From: Aporrectodea caliginosa
Lineage: Eukaryota; Annelida; Clitellata; Crassiclitellata; Lumbricidae
Direction: 5' to 3'
Assembly (NCBI GenBank): GCA_020284085.1
Contig: JACEVL010006403.1
Coordinates: 614,501 to 678,500, forward strand
DNA length: 64,000 nt
The notes under the pieces were generated by a model that saw only the letters and a list, made by a program, of their open reading frames with translations, did not search any database and was not told the origin of the DNA. Positions 23,950 to 36,004 of this stretch are shown in pieces. Position 1 is the stretch's first letter. Each line of letters starts with the position of its first letter. The translations under genes were made by a program, and so were the position numbers.

Positions 23950-24310
23950 ACAAAATGGCTTGAAGAAGTTCTGTCTGCAGCTTCTATGTGCAGTATGGCT
24001 TAGAGGCCAACATCTTGATTTCAACGTCACGAAGAAAAGTGACAGCCTCAAAAATTTTGTCACTATCAAGTGTCCGTCTAGAAGAAGAACAGGTGGTTTT
24101 CCCTGCTAGGCGTAACCACATCCATAACGTGGTGCAACCAGTCAACAAACAGTGCCACATCCGTCCAACCACTTTTTAATCCTCGACCAATAACACCTGG
24201 TGGAGCATTTCCCATTAATCCATCTGATATTCTCATTCGAGGAAATGCAATGCAAACATGGGCGGAATTTATGTTCCCGCTGCATTCATGGCACTAATGA
24301 CATTGTGACA
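23950..24310 (-). pseudogene. pogo/Tigger-type DDE transposase remnant
   Basis: Spread over several minus-strand frames: AMNAAGT, stop, IPPMFA; then FPRMRISDGLMGNAPPGVIG and SGWTDVALFVDWLHHV; then a frameshift into LLLDGH, FLRDVEIKMLA and HTAHR...FKPF. The order matches the DDE superfamily endonuclease (PF03184-type) of pogo/Tigger/jerky transposases: GxxxPPMFxFPR, GxxGxxxSGWM, LLLDGHxSH, HxxHxxQPLDVxxFxPF. At least two stops and two frame changes make it a pseudogene. Confidence 0.82.
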
Positions 24311-25000
24311 GTCACGGTTTGTCTTCATATAATGACTACAGCGCAAGCAGAAAAAGGTTACTAGGCACTATTTCGTAGCTATAGTTGCAGAAATATTCGT
24401 GGTAAAAAAACCGGTAGGCTTTTTGCCCCGTCACATTGGGGACCTTTTCCCCTAGTCACCGTAGATATGATAGGGTATGAATATTCGTAGGCTTATGAAC
24501 CTTGTTCGGTTACATTTATATAAGATGGAAAGCAGTATTTCTTACTAACAATGAGTAATTAGTATAACACACAATGCGCAATCCTATTCTCTCAAAACAT
24601 GTAATGTAATAGCGCATTTTATATCCGAACGACCAGAGACTTACTTTTGCTTCTAAAACTGACGAAACGGTGATTTTTGTGACGATTTTTCACCGAATCA
24701 TTCGCTAGATGATACTTTTCACGTTTCCATTCGGGCTGATCGAAGCATAACAGCAGATTAGAAATATTGTCAGCCTGTCAGGAGGTCTTTTACCTCGAGG
24801 GGGTTTTGCCCCACCTCGCCCTATTTTACGTGACTTGATTTATGTTACGTTACTTTAACTCAATATACTACACTGTCATTCCCGAATTATCTTCTCCTCT
24901 ACAGTCACTATGCCAGTGCCCATCATAATATTACAGAAAAACTACAGATAAGAATCACTAATGTAAAATCACGCGATTTTGATTTCTTACAATGACTGGC
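24311..25000. other. Intron sequence, nothing recognised
   Basis: No coding feature. G/C runs such as CGAGGGGGTTTTGCCCC (24797-24813) recur loosely at 23600 and 24425, possibly remnants of a palindromic repeat. Confidence 0.4.
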
Positions 25001-25008
25001 TTTAGAGA

Positions 25009-25067
25009 GATAGACATACAGACATACATACATACAGAGACAGACAGACGGACAGAGACAGACAGAC

Positions 25068-25100
<33 letters not shown>

Positions 25101-25115
25101 GACAGACAGACAGAC

Positions 25116-25148
<33 letters not shown>

Positions 25149-25196
25149 GACAGACAGACAGAGATAGACAGACAGAGACAGACAGACAGACAGATC
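25009..25196. repeat. (CAGA)n microsatellite
   Basis: CAGA tetranucleotides with CAGAGA interruptions. The 107-aa frame across it is an artefact. Confidence 0.95.
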
Positions 25197-25582
25197 TAGG
25201 CAGTCACGGAGCCAAAGGAACTGATTGTTTTATTCTCCACTACCGTCTCTTTTTTTTCTCTTTATATTCAGTCGCTGTAATAATCGACTGTGCTGTCTCC
25301 AGCAGATCCGTTTAGCCCCACCCGCGGTTTGTACTCGATGAACCTCGATTCAGCGATCGCTAAATAAATGAGGTCGCAAGACTATGGACAGACTGCAGAG
25401 AAGAATACAGGTGGATCGGTGCTTCGGAAGAAAACAAATACCTGGAGGTCTCATTGTCTCCATTTCATCTGCCCATAGCAGAGGAAATAGAGACATAACA
25501 TAATTATATATATGCCTAACATGCAATATGTGGTGTTTATAGTATTGCTGATGTTCATATATATATATATATTATATATATA

Positions 25583-25960
25583 TATATTCATTCATTCCGA
25601 TAATTTTTATAGCGCCCCTTCAAGGAACCTACTCAGAGGCGCTCCCAGCCCAGCCACGGCTAAACAGAGAAGACTTGAGAATGCGGCAGAAAGCAAGGAT
25701 ATTGCTGCGAGTCATCAAGCGCAGCTCAAGTGGAAGCCCATTCCAGGTTGATGACCCAACAATCGAGAAGGCTCGGCGCTGCTTGACACATAAACGGGCC
25801 CGTGGGACAAGAAGCTCTCCATTGGCAGAGGAACGCAGAGCCCGACGGCGGGGGGGCTAGGTCAGATACAGGACGACAGAGGTCAGAAAGGTATGATGGA
25901 GCACAGCCAGCAAGGCACCGCCATACTAAGGCTGCTATCCTGTAAGAGATGCTCTACGAG
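25583..25960 (-). mobile_element. LINE 3' end, best-preserved copy of the family
   Basis: The minus strand reads LRSSANGELLVPRARL, then AFSIVGSSTWNGLPLELR, then FCRILKSSLFSRGWAGSASE and a stop. This is the complete C terminus of the LINE ORF, followed by GGGGCGCTATAAAAATTATC and (GAAT)n. The + strand frames at 25512-25860 are shadows. Confidence 0.85.
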
Positions 25961-25969
25961 GCAGGAAGC

Positions 25970-27300
25970 CAGCGTATATATATGTATATATATACACATA
26001 CATGATACAATATATATATATATATATATATTTATATGCCTACCACGTAATTATTGATAATTATATGTGTAATTAATAGTATTGTTGATGAAGTCATAAT
26101 ATAAAATATATTTATGCATTGATTTATATTCATGTATTTTAACTTTAATCGAGGCATGATAGCATATCAATCCATGAGTATCAGTTTATATCCAAAATGT
26201 AGGGTAGCTGGAATAGTAGTGGAGATAGGGTCTACTGTTTTCTTCATTAGGTATCAGTATCACACCCTGAATTTGGTCAGAATATACCAAATCACTCTAT
26301 GTACGAGAAAAGGGGTCTATGTTTTTGTAACTAGGCCTATATAGCAAGAATAGAGAGACGACTCCATTTTTGGAGTAACTTAAAATATCAATCTTCGCGG
26401 ACTGCTATTGAGTCAATAATCAATTAACAATAGATTGTAACAGATACTATCTCATCTTTCGAGAACAGTAAAATGTCTCAGCCGGTGATATTAAAGCTGA
26501 CCTTCTAAACACAAAGAGCGCGTTCTTAGGCCTACTCAAAGCTTCTCCAATGTCCTTGCACCAAGCCGTGTCTGCCCATCTAAATTGTGACCCTCACGAA
26601 ACACTACTACTTCAGCCATTAGGCCTTAAGCAGGTGATTTTTGCAAAAGAATGTAGGCCTATCACATTTTATCTTCTTCTTTTGGTTATCTGCCTTCCTA
26701 GGCAGGTTCGTACGTCCAATGTCGCCATTCGTCACGTTTTCTGGCTCTCTCCTTCAACTCGCTGTAATCCTTCTCCATCATCCAGTCCAACAACATCATT
26801 CTCGGTCTCGGTCACATTTTATGGGTTCATATATTTTTCCCATTACGCAAAATTCGGTTGCTAAAAAATTAAGCGATGGCTTCTCGGGTATTGCAATCAC
26901 TAGAACAAAGGATTATACAATCCATACACTGTACAAAGAGCTTGTCGTCACTATTGTTTGGTGAACGCCGAAACGCCCAGTTGATGGCATTGTTACCGTG
27001 TGACATAGATTACCTGTCACGCATGCATAGTGCTGGTCGCATAGATCAGTATAGGCCTACTATACAGCTCCAGCCTACCAGGCACCTAATAGCCTCGTAT
27101 TACTGTGACAAAATTGTTCCTTTCTTATTGGTATTGTTTCCAATGGAATCAAATTCACGATTGTGGTTGCGCCTTTTTTAAATCCGAAAATAACAAAATG
27201 CTGACTATTGACCCAGGTCCGCATAGCCTACTATGAACGCTATGTACGCTGATCAGTCAGCAAGATTTGAACACTCGTTTGTACTGGAAATTCCTATGAC
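25970..27300. other. Intron sequence with AT microsatellites
   Basis: TA runs at about 25976-26030. The rest is AT-rich with several TAGGCCTA octamers (26332, 26527, 26654 and 27052). Overlapping + frames at 26550-27181 show no recognisable domain. Confidence 0.45.
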
Positions 27301-27315
27301 GTCACACCAACCAGT

Positions 27316-27354
27316 CATTGCCTTCTAGATACTGTCAGTATCTAGAAGGCAATG
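27316..27354. repeat. Near-perfect hairpin, 18-bp arms
   Basis: Arms CATTGCCTTCTAGATACT and AGTATCTAGAAGGCAATG flank a 3-base loop. AACCAGTCAT occurs on both sides, overlapping the arm edge on the left, as if a short inverted duplication carried its own direct repeats. Not followed by a U tract, so not a terminator. Confidence 0.85.
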
Positions 27355-27568
27355 AACCAGTCATCGAGTTGTTTACTTCTCTGTGCATGCGTTGATCCTG
27401 CGCTTGCAGTTAGCCTACTAGGTGTGAGTAGCTGACAAGCAGTGTTTTATATCTCGGTTGAATCTAGCAGTATTGGATGGTAATATGACGTCGGCTGGGG
27501 CAATTCATCACGGGGCCCCGCCCCATGAAAATGAGTCAAGCCTACCGTAACGTAGGCTTATGAGTCAG

Positions 27569-27585
27569 CGGGGGGGGGGGGGGGG
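27569..27585. repeat. Poly-G run
   Basis: About 16 consecutive G bases on the + strand, able in principle to form a G-quadruplex and prone to length errors in sequencing. Confidence 0.85.
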
Positions 27586-27599
27586 AGAGAACTATGCCT

Positions 27600-28849
27600 G
27601 TACAATAGCGAAATGCGAAAAGTTCGGAAAACCTCATGCAACAGAGAACAGCCATGGACCGGCTGAAGCCAGTCTGAAGACAGTCTACTCAGTCTTATAT
27701 ACACATAGGACCTTAATGTGTTATTTCAATAAACACATATACAAAGACGGCCACTATCCTATATATAAGTACAACATGTGTGTAATTTCTTACACAGGCT
27801 TAGTGCATAACACGTGTGTAAAATAAAAGCAACTCGGCGTAATGTGTTGTTGCAAAGGACGTTAAGGATAAAACATTGAAATATCGTGCGCATATTTCCC
27901 TCTGGGCTTTAATGTTGTTCACCTGTATACAGTTCAGGTCTTCGTCGATTTTAGTAGGTACTTCCCAGGCGGAACTACAGCTCTTAATCTACTACAACGC
28001 ATCTGGACATAGAATTTTACAGCCACAAGTTTTACAACTTCAAATAATTGGGAACATGAAAAAGGCATTATATACATACAATATATGTATATATTATTAT
28101 ATTCTATATATTATATTATATATATATATATATATTTATGCACACATATATATATAATTATATATATATATATATATGTGCGCTTGCGACAAAATGGAAA
28201 ATATCTTGTTTGACTTCGTTCGTACGGCCTATAATATTATATTGTCGAGTGCGAAATTTATTTTCCGGTCCATTATGCAACCTTTAGGTAACCTTAGCTC
28301 TATCCCTCTATCCTGCAGGCATGCTTTCGTGCAATAAAGGCGCTTCGTGCGGCAATATTACTGCGAGATGACAACAGCGCCTGCTATCAAGCACAACCTC
28401 AGGCTTACTATAATATAATATAAATTGCCATATTGGAGGTTATCATTGCGGTGTCCTAACCTTTCACACCTGCTAGATATTAAAAGTCCATTACGAATCT
28501 TTTGTTACGAATCTTTCCAGACTTCTCGGACTGACTCAAAAGTGTGCTGGATGTTCGTATGTTGTGACAAGCAGGGTACCATTTTTATTATTGTCAGAAA
28601 TGGAGAAAGACCCCTGGAGAGAAAACTAATGGTTGCAGAAATGTGCTTCAAATAAATAAATTAAAAAAATCGAATTTGGTCTTAGTCTTTGGTGTTATAG
28701 TGAGGGGGCACTTTCTTTCCTACAAGCCGTAAATTTTTAGGCAAATGCGTCGATACGTTAGTGGTATGCGACCTTAAAGTAGCATACGTGTTGGCTGATT
28801 AAAACGCGATGCAATTAAAGACAAATGTGTATAGCACTACCAGGAAAAT
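27600..28849. other. Intron sequence, (TA)n at 28085-28180
   Basis: Contains TA microsatellites (28100-28175). Nothing coding recognised. Confidence 0.45.
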
Positions 28850-29310
28850 CAAATGGCGGACAAAATGTTGGCCAGTACCTTCAATTGGCTATAAGGAAAG
28901 GCATGTATGTGATGGACACATAATTTTAGAGTCTAAATTAAGACTTTCGAGGTCAAGGAATCCGATTAAATTAAAGACACACATGTAGCAATGCTAGGAA
29001 ACCAAAATGGCGGCCAGTCTGGAATAGTGTTTTCTTGGTCAACAAATAACAAGAAAGTAACATTCTATATGCAGCATTGAGGTTATTGCAGTTAAACTGT
29101 AATTATTTACATGAATTTTTTGCTTTCTGGCAGTACTACATATGTTTCTTTAGTTCCATCGCATTCCTTGACTCCGAAAATTTAAATTTTAGACTCTAAA
29201 ATCATGTTTCCATCACATACAAAAACTTCACTTATAACAATTTGAAGCTATTGGCCACCATTTTATCCGCCATCTTGTTTTTCCATGCAACCGCTAAAAT
29301 CGGGCTTGCT
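28850..29310. repeat. Long inverted repeat (foldback element)
   Basis: The left arm (about 28850-28975) and right arm (about 29170-29285) are imperfect reverse complements over roughly 115 bases: AAATGGCGGACAAAATG, TGTGATGGA, ATTTTAGAGTCTAAA and GTCAAGGAA on the left answer CATTTTATCCGCCATCTT, TCCATCACA, TTTAGACTCTAAAAT and TTCCTTGAC on the right. A second shorter block (ATTAAAGACACACATGTAG) links to the spacer. MITE or foldback transposon relic; no transposase. Confidence 0.75.
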
Positions 29311-30040
29311 AACCGCAATTTTCGTTTTCACCAAGATCAATTTATTCTAGAAACACCTGCTAGCAAACTGTTACATGATTTGATTCTAACAAAGTCGTTT
29401 TGAGATTCCAAGTCTAGTTTACAAGGAGGGCGTGAGAGCAATATGGTGGGATTGGTGGGTGGTCAAATGGGAAATGAGGCAAATGGAAAACCAGCATCTA
29501 CCATAATGGAGGAATGTACTGGAGTAATTAGCGTGGTGGGGTTTCGATTGTTGGATGAGCTCGAACTCTCAGTGCCAGCCTGCCAGGGTATCGATGATAT
29601 TCCTAATTTCTTAGCCAAACATTGTAGGCCTATCTCCAAACACTTGGATGATGTATCATGTGTGTGTGGGCTTATTTTATTATCTTTAATCATATCTGCT
29701 TGTATATGCTGTACTTGTAGTAATTGTAGCCTGCATACACTGAAGCCCGTTATTACATTATGTTTATTTATAATATATTGGGCTATGTACTTAAGGACAT
29801 CTGCGGCACACACATGCTAACGAACAATCAATAATTCATGAGGTCTTCTCGTATGCATTGGGTGCGTGTTTACATTGTCTCACGGTCTAAATCCAAACTA
29901 TTACGTTGACATCCAGGCGTTATTCCATGGCAGGTGTTAACGAAAATATACGATTGAGCATCAAATATGCACCCACTCGTGAGCTTCTTATAAGGCTAAA
30001 GACTATACATGATTGCATAGGCTACATATTCCATCTGTCT
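29311..30040. other. Intron sequence, nothing recognised
   Basis: Open frames of 116-125 aa exist on both strands at 29443-29820, but neither shows a domain or family signature. Confidence 0.4.
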
Positions 30041-30047
30041 GGCTGTT

Positions 30048-30316
<269 letters not shown>

Positions 30317-30419
30317 CAAGGTAGTATATATGTATGTACGCACATAAGCGGTCGTAAAAGTGCACCTGCCACACGAAAGCGGTGCTTACCACCCAATGCA
30401 CCACCTCCAGTCGCTCCAG

Positions 30420-30715
30420 TTCTTCTCCTCCCCTTCCTACTCCTCCAACTCATCTTTACTGCTCTTCCTGAACCTTCTGCTCCCTTTCTCACGCCATTTG
30501 CTTTCTCTAATCTCACTCCCGAGCGTCGGTGTTCCTTCTCCTCCTCCTCCTCCTCTTCCTCCTCTTCCTCCTCCTCTTCCTCTCCTACTCTTCTCCTCTC
30601 TCCTCCTATTCCTCCTCCTCACCTCTTCCTATTCCTCCTCCTCTCCTCTCCTGCTCCTCCACCTTTCCTCCTCCTCCTCCTCCACCTCCTCCTCTTCCTT
30701 ATTCTCGTCGTGTTT
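30420..30715. repeat. Polypyrimidine (CTC/CTT) tract
   Basis: About 300 bases of nearly uninterrupted pyrimidines on the + strand, with CTCCTC triplets. Potential H-DNA former. Leucine- and serine-rich frames are artefacts. Confidence 0.85.
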
Positions 30716-30899
30716 TCTCATATTCTGCTTTGTCCTCGGAGACTGCAGACGCTAATTGACAAATCCTCGCTTGTATTAAGCTTGACAGGAATTTCTTGGT
30801 CAGATTTCGCGCCCAAGTGGGCGGAATAACGATCACAACGCAAGCGATGCTGCTGCATCAACCGTTACTCCATCACAAGCCATCCCGCACACGGACATC

Positions 30900-30986
30900 A
30901 ACACCCACATACACCCACACACACATACGCACATATAATACACACACACCCACATACGCAAATAAACAAATACACGCACACATGTC

Positions 30987-31029
<43 letters not shown>

Positions 31030-31260
31030 ATCGTATATATATATATACACGATAGAACTGTCCCTTTATATATACACATGACTTTATGTGTACACATTAT
31101 ATGGAACGTAACTATAGCTTCTATCTTTACGATGCACACACATATAATACACACATAAACGCACATATTCATAGGTCTATATGTATGCAATAGAACTCTC
31201 CCTTTATATATACATACACATAACTTTATATGTACACATATATATATACAACATGCAGAT
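30900..31260. repeat. (CA)n and (TA)n microsatellites
   Basis: CACACA-rich sequence at 30900-30985, TA runs at 30990-31028 and TATATACACA repeats to about 31250, with a partly duplicated block (ACTTTATGTGTACACATTAT and a relative near 31222). Confidence 0.85.
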
Positions 31261-31849
31261 TCTATCTTTAACGATACACATATTGGTAAGATCTACACGT
31301 TATCGATATTGCATCGAGATGTCACAATTGCTAAAGTTATTTAAGGATGGCTGTTGATGTGCAGTCGTTGCACGATGAACATCGCAGTTGCATCTTGCCA
31401 ACGGTGCATAGATCTATATGGAAAATGATTTTCCATCGTAGGTTTGGCAGTGACTAAAGAATGAAGTTAGGCCCTATAGACCATTGCGTCCTTTATATCC
31501 AAAGCTTTGGCCTGCATGCTTACATGTACAGTAAAACTGTCAACTAAAACGAGAAGGGGCGCCAAGGATAGAGTATACTTAAAACATTTTAAACTATCCT
31601 AAATAAATTAGTTTTTGAATTGAATTGCACCGAACTTCGTTCTTTTTTGCACTGAGGTTAAGATACAATCAAAGTTTGGTTTCGGAATTCTATGTTTCAG
31701 CCTTTACAGCTGATATCTCTAACTGCCCCGTGGTATTGTACAGCTGCATGCCGAGCTTCTTTTCCAAATTAGTTCAACTTTTGCGGATCATACATGTAAA
31801 CTCTCGGCGAAATCTGTCATATCAGTGCTGCAATTACCCTCGTTCATTC
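31261..31849. other. Intron sequence, nothing recognised
   Basis: Contains ATTCATTCATTC-like words towards the LINE fragment that starts near 31850. Nothing coding recognised. Confidence 0.4.
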
Positions 31850-32290
31850 ATTCATTCATCATTGTACGCGCTTGGATAATTGCAATTCTACACTTAATTA
31901 ATGGCCTGCCAAAGTTTCGGTTGCACCAGATCCAGTGCGTCTTTTACTGTGCTGCTCGAGTCGTAGTCAACAAGCCGAAATATTTGGATATAACGGAATA
32001 TATGCGAGAAACGTTACACTGGCTTCCTGTTACAGAGCGTAATGCTTTCTAGACCATCATGCTTACACGTGCCTCAACTGCCGGCAATGACCCTGCACAC
32101 ATCAGGAAAATCTTCGCCCCAGTTCAGAATCAGCTGGGTCGGCCATCGTTGTGCTCTTCTGTCTGTGGAGATATGCAGATGCCACGCTGCCACGCATCAA
32201 CTTAAGCCATCTCATGTATTGGATCTCTCGTCTTCCTGAAAGTCTCCCATTACATTTACGGACTCTGATTTTGTGCAGAATCCATTGACA
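31850..32290 (+). mobile_element. LINE reverse transcriptase C-terminal fragment
   Basis: The + strand reads LINGLPKFRLHQIQCV, then CAARVVVNKPKYLDIT, then RETLHWLPVTERNAF, a classic block of CR1/L2-type LINEs (GLPKxxLxxLQxVQNAAARLV...LHWLPVxxRIxFK). Frameshifts and stops follow, and RLPESLPLHLRTL appears near 32230. Inactive and 5' truncated. Confidence 0.87.
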
Positions 32291-33093
32291 AACTGTCTGC
32301 ATGGCAAAGCATCTCATTACATCGGATAAATAGTCATAGGTTCAGCGCTCCTGTGAGACGCTTAAATGCGCTATATTAATCGTCCTGGTACAGAGATGCG
32401 TAGGCCTACAATACATGCATCTGAAATCTTGAATGGCAGATTCTTGAGTCTGACAGAGTTGCAACATGCTCATGGCAGACCTGATAGGCTACAACTCAGA
32501 CATTGCAACTGACAGTCAAGGTTTAAATTGTCTAATTTGAGCTTGGGATGGAGGTTGAAAAATTCTTACAATTTCATGTCCAGATGTCCCCGACCAGAAT
32601 TTCTGATAATACCCTCATACCGGTTTTCGTGTTAAATTGTAGTAGGTGTGGGTGTACTCGATTTATAGATGTGGAACAATGAAGAATACTCATCGGAAAA
32701 CTCTTGAGTTTATTTTCAAAAGATTTATTGCTCTAGAAAAAAATTATGACTTAATAAACACTGAAGTGGTATAAAAACCGAGAAAGCAACAAAGCAATAA
32801 TTTTAATTAAGTAAGCAAATAAGATACAATATACAATGAACCACTGAAAGCTGTGTTACTTAACCCCACGGTAATTTTTGGAGGGTTTGAAAAATGAATT
32901 GGGACGGTTGAACCCAATCCAACACCCGCAATTTAGTTTTCCCTGCCAGTGAAAGGCGTGGTAGCTCTCTCAATAAGCTTCTTATCCCAGCAAATTGATG
33001 TTCCACTGCAGGGCCTAAAATAGTGTCTTCTGACGCAAAGCGTGCAGTTTGCTTGTCTGAACTCTGAAATGTGCATGGCGTACACAACCATTT
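32291..33093. other. Intron sequence, nothing recognised
   Basis: AT-rich. The minus frame at 32860-33105 has no recognised domain. One TAGGCCTA octamer at 32401. Confidence 0.4.
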
Positions 33094-33460
33094 GGGGTCA
33101 TCCATTAATTATGTCAACAAATAGGGGGGGGTTTGGAAAAGTTTGACAGTTGTTGACAGGGGAGGGGGTTTGGTCCAAGTTGACGGTCAACAAATTTTTG
33201 TTTAATAAATGGAGAAAATATGGCAAATGACTAAAAAAAAAAAAGGTCATCACGGAAAATGGCTAAAAACGGTCATCGGAGTTTAAATCTCTAAAAAAGG
33301 TCATTGAGAAAAAAAAAGTCAGCCTGGCTACGCAGCCGGTAGGGGGTTCTGGGATTGTTGACATAATTTTTAGGGGGGTCCGTCAATGTTTGACAGTTGT
33401 TGACAAGGGGGAGGGGTCAAAAAGGCCTAAAATTTGTTGACATAATTAATGGATGACCCC
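33094..33460. mobile_element. MITE with perfect 29-bp terminal inverted repeats
   Basis: Positions 33094-33122 and 33432-33460 are perfect inverted repeats beginning GGGGTCATCCATTAATTATG. TTT flanks both ends, consistent with a short T-rich target duplication. The 367-bp interior repeats related words (TTTGACAGTTGTTGACA twice) and has G-rich runs. No transposase. I recognise the terminal motif as a widespread invertebrate MITE type but cannot assign the superfamily with certainty. Confidence 0.9.
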
Positions 33461-34984
33461 TTTGGCGACAATGGGCACGAATAAATTATCTACATTGTCC
33501 TCGCTCATTTGTCAGATCCATTGCTCTCCTTATTGTTAGTTCAAGTGAAGCCGTGTCCTCATTTATATTACCTATCCAGCATAGTCTTGGCTTCCTTTGT
33601 TTCTTTGTCCTTCGAATCTTGCATGTAGTGCATTGAGTTTTATCCATCAGCATAATAATAGGAGATTGCAATTGTCCCTATTCCTTCAACTGCTCTGATT
33701 GTGTTGTATAGCTTCAGTCGATAGGTCCATTAAACTCTGGGAAAACGTCGTTGCTGATGAATTCCTACAGACTCACATCTATTAAAATGCGTATTTATTA
33801 ATACGGTGAATAGGAAGATCACGTATACGTTGTGGCTATCGTGCCTACGAGAAATCATCGATTACGTCACGCTGGCTTGACCGTGATCCCGCGCGCTCAT
33901 AATTCTACCGTATACGGTTACATCGTCTGCTGGACGGTTTAATGGCCGATTAGCTGGAAGGCGGCTGCAGAGGCGGAGAAGATTAATGACCACGGGTTCT
34001 TCCTTTTCCAGTGGAAAGCTGTTTCCTTCTTTCGTCAGTGGAAAAGCATCGGCATATGTATTCGGCGTGTACGAATAATATGAAACACATTCACTCGTAT
34101 ACAGACCGAACGCATATTCGGTCGGCCCAGATAAATGCGGTCATATGAATTCAAAATATGCCCAGCTGAAAATGGCCCTGAGTATTCAGTCGGTTCAGCT
34201 AAACGCAGCCCCAAGTATTCAGTCGGCCCAAGCAATTGAAAGCAGGGTCACGCGCAGGCCCGGATTATGGACTAGACGGAGGACCATAAGCATTAGAGTA
34301 GGCCCTCCAAGTATCCCCTTCTCTCTTCTGCACGAAGAAAGCTATTCTGGCGAACTGCAGTATAAAAGCCGTTGGCGTGACAATAAGGAGGAACCAAGGA
34401 TAGAATTTCGACTGAGTCAGATTCCGTTGACTTATGACACAAGTTGTTTATGCGACTGGAAACCTGCCTTCGACCGAGCTTTGCATTGCGTTTAATGACT
34501 CATAACACTGTAGCTTGGATACGCTGCATGCGCAAAGGATAGCTTCCTGTGACCAACTATCATAGGCCTAATGTACTGAGATAGGCCAATATATCTGGGC
34601 TTTTACCAGTGTCAATATTTCACTAAACAATAGCAGCACAAACAAGAACAGAAATGAGAAAAGGAAAAACAAGAAAACATAAAGCATTAATTATAGTCAA
34701 CAGCAGATCAGCTCATTGTACACAAGTCATCAAACTTACTGTATTGTCTAGCAATGTCATGAATACCAAGGCGAGGCAATCATTATTGTTGTAATTATCT
34801 GATAAGTAGACCTATGTCCACAAAAGATTATCAGTAGCAACATTTTCAGAAAAGTTCAAATGGAAATAAGCTTACAATTTAAAACGACGTACTTTCCCCA
34901 AAAAAGTATAAATTAATTTAGTCTACATAATTCAGTAATGAAACTGTTGACACATTCCCGTTTTCTTAAACCCGAATTCAAGAC
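33461..34984. other. Intron sequence, nothing recognised
   Basis: Contains a loosely repeated word around 34110-34230 (TATTCGGTCGG, TATTCAGTCGG twice, AGCTAAACGCAG) that gives short open frames on both strands. Nothing coding recognised. Confidence 0.4.
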
Positions 34985-35375
34985 GATATATAGAATTCCA
35001 GCATACATTTAATTCATTAGATTGTCTTGCTGATAATGTTAAGGGAGGGAGGGCATAAGACAAAAGGGCGAGTAGTAGGTCCCTTGTAGGTGGAGATGTA
35101 AAATGTCATTTAAATTAGAGGCATGAGATGCAACACAATTACATGTCCGGTAGAACGACCACTTCAAAGGATCAACGTCAAACGTTACAAAATGTCTACG
35201 ACAACCCATTAAATGTACACCCAAATACTTAAGGGAATCAACCCACGAAATTGAGTTATCACCCAAAGACATTGAGTCACGTGACTTGGAAGGAACACAT
35301 TTTGTCAATTTGTATACTGGTACAGTGAGACTTAGAGCAGTTAAACTCCAGCAAAGTGCACTGCTGGTCATGGTG
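34985..35375 (-). mobile_element. LINE reverse transcriptase C-terminal fragment
   Basis: The minus strand is open across 35039-35371 and contains WVDSLKYLGVHL preceded by a KxxxxP-like segment, the KYLGxxL motif that follows the reverse transcriptase catalytic core in Jockey/CR1/RTE LINEs. It ends next to the 39-bp satellite. Confidence 0.75.
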
Positions 35376-35427
35376 CTTGATAAAAAAATAAAAATAAAAA
35401 TGTGACGACAGCGTTGTCACTTGAGAT

Positions 35428-35967
35428 AGCCTACATTTATGGAGATATCGATGTCTTCTCTACTATGAGATACATTTATGGAGATATCGACGTCTTCTCT
35501 ACTATGAGATACATTTATGGAGATATCGACGTCTTCTCTACTATGAGATACATTTATGGAGATATCGACGTCTTCTCTACTATGAGATACATTTATGGAG
35601 ATATCGACGTCTTCTCTACTATGAGATACATTTATGGAGATATCGACGTCTTCTCTACTATGAGATACATTTATGGAGATATCGACGTCTTCTCTACTAT
35701 GAGATACATTTATGGAGATATCGACGTCTTCTCTACTATGAGATACATTTATGGAGATATCGACGTCTTCTCTACTATGAGATACATTTATGGAGATATC
35801 GACGTCTTCTCTACTATGAGATACATTTATGGAGATATCGACGTCTTCTCTACTATGAGATACATTTATGGAGATATCGACGTCTTCTCTGCTATGAGAT
35901 ACATTTATGGAGATATCGACGTCTTCTCTACTATGAGATACATTTATGGAGAAATCGACGTCTTCTC
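35428..35967. repeat. 39-bp satellite, about 13.8 units
   Basis: Unit of 39 bases containing ATTTATGGAGATATCGACGT followed by CTTCTCTACTATGAGATAC. Units are almost identical (first has GATGTC, one has GCTATG, last has GAAATC), so the array was recently homogenised. A period divisible by three leaves a frame open (RYIYGDIDVFSTM), but nothing supports a gene. It ends about 16 bases before the A/B homology begins. Confidence 0.97.
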
Positions 35968-36004
35968 GTTAACCAACAGTCTGTAATGTTATGTTCATGC
36001 ACGA

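Noticed and set aside
29443..29820. 125-aa + ORF and 116-aa minus ORF as genes
   Set aside because: No recognised motif on either strand, no splice context; overlapping frames of this length occur by chance in 64 kb.
35402..35986. 194-aa repeat protein (RYIYGDIDVFSTM)
   Set aside because: 39-bp satellite with a period divisible by three; the frame starts at GTG and has no supporting context.
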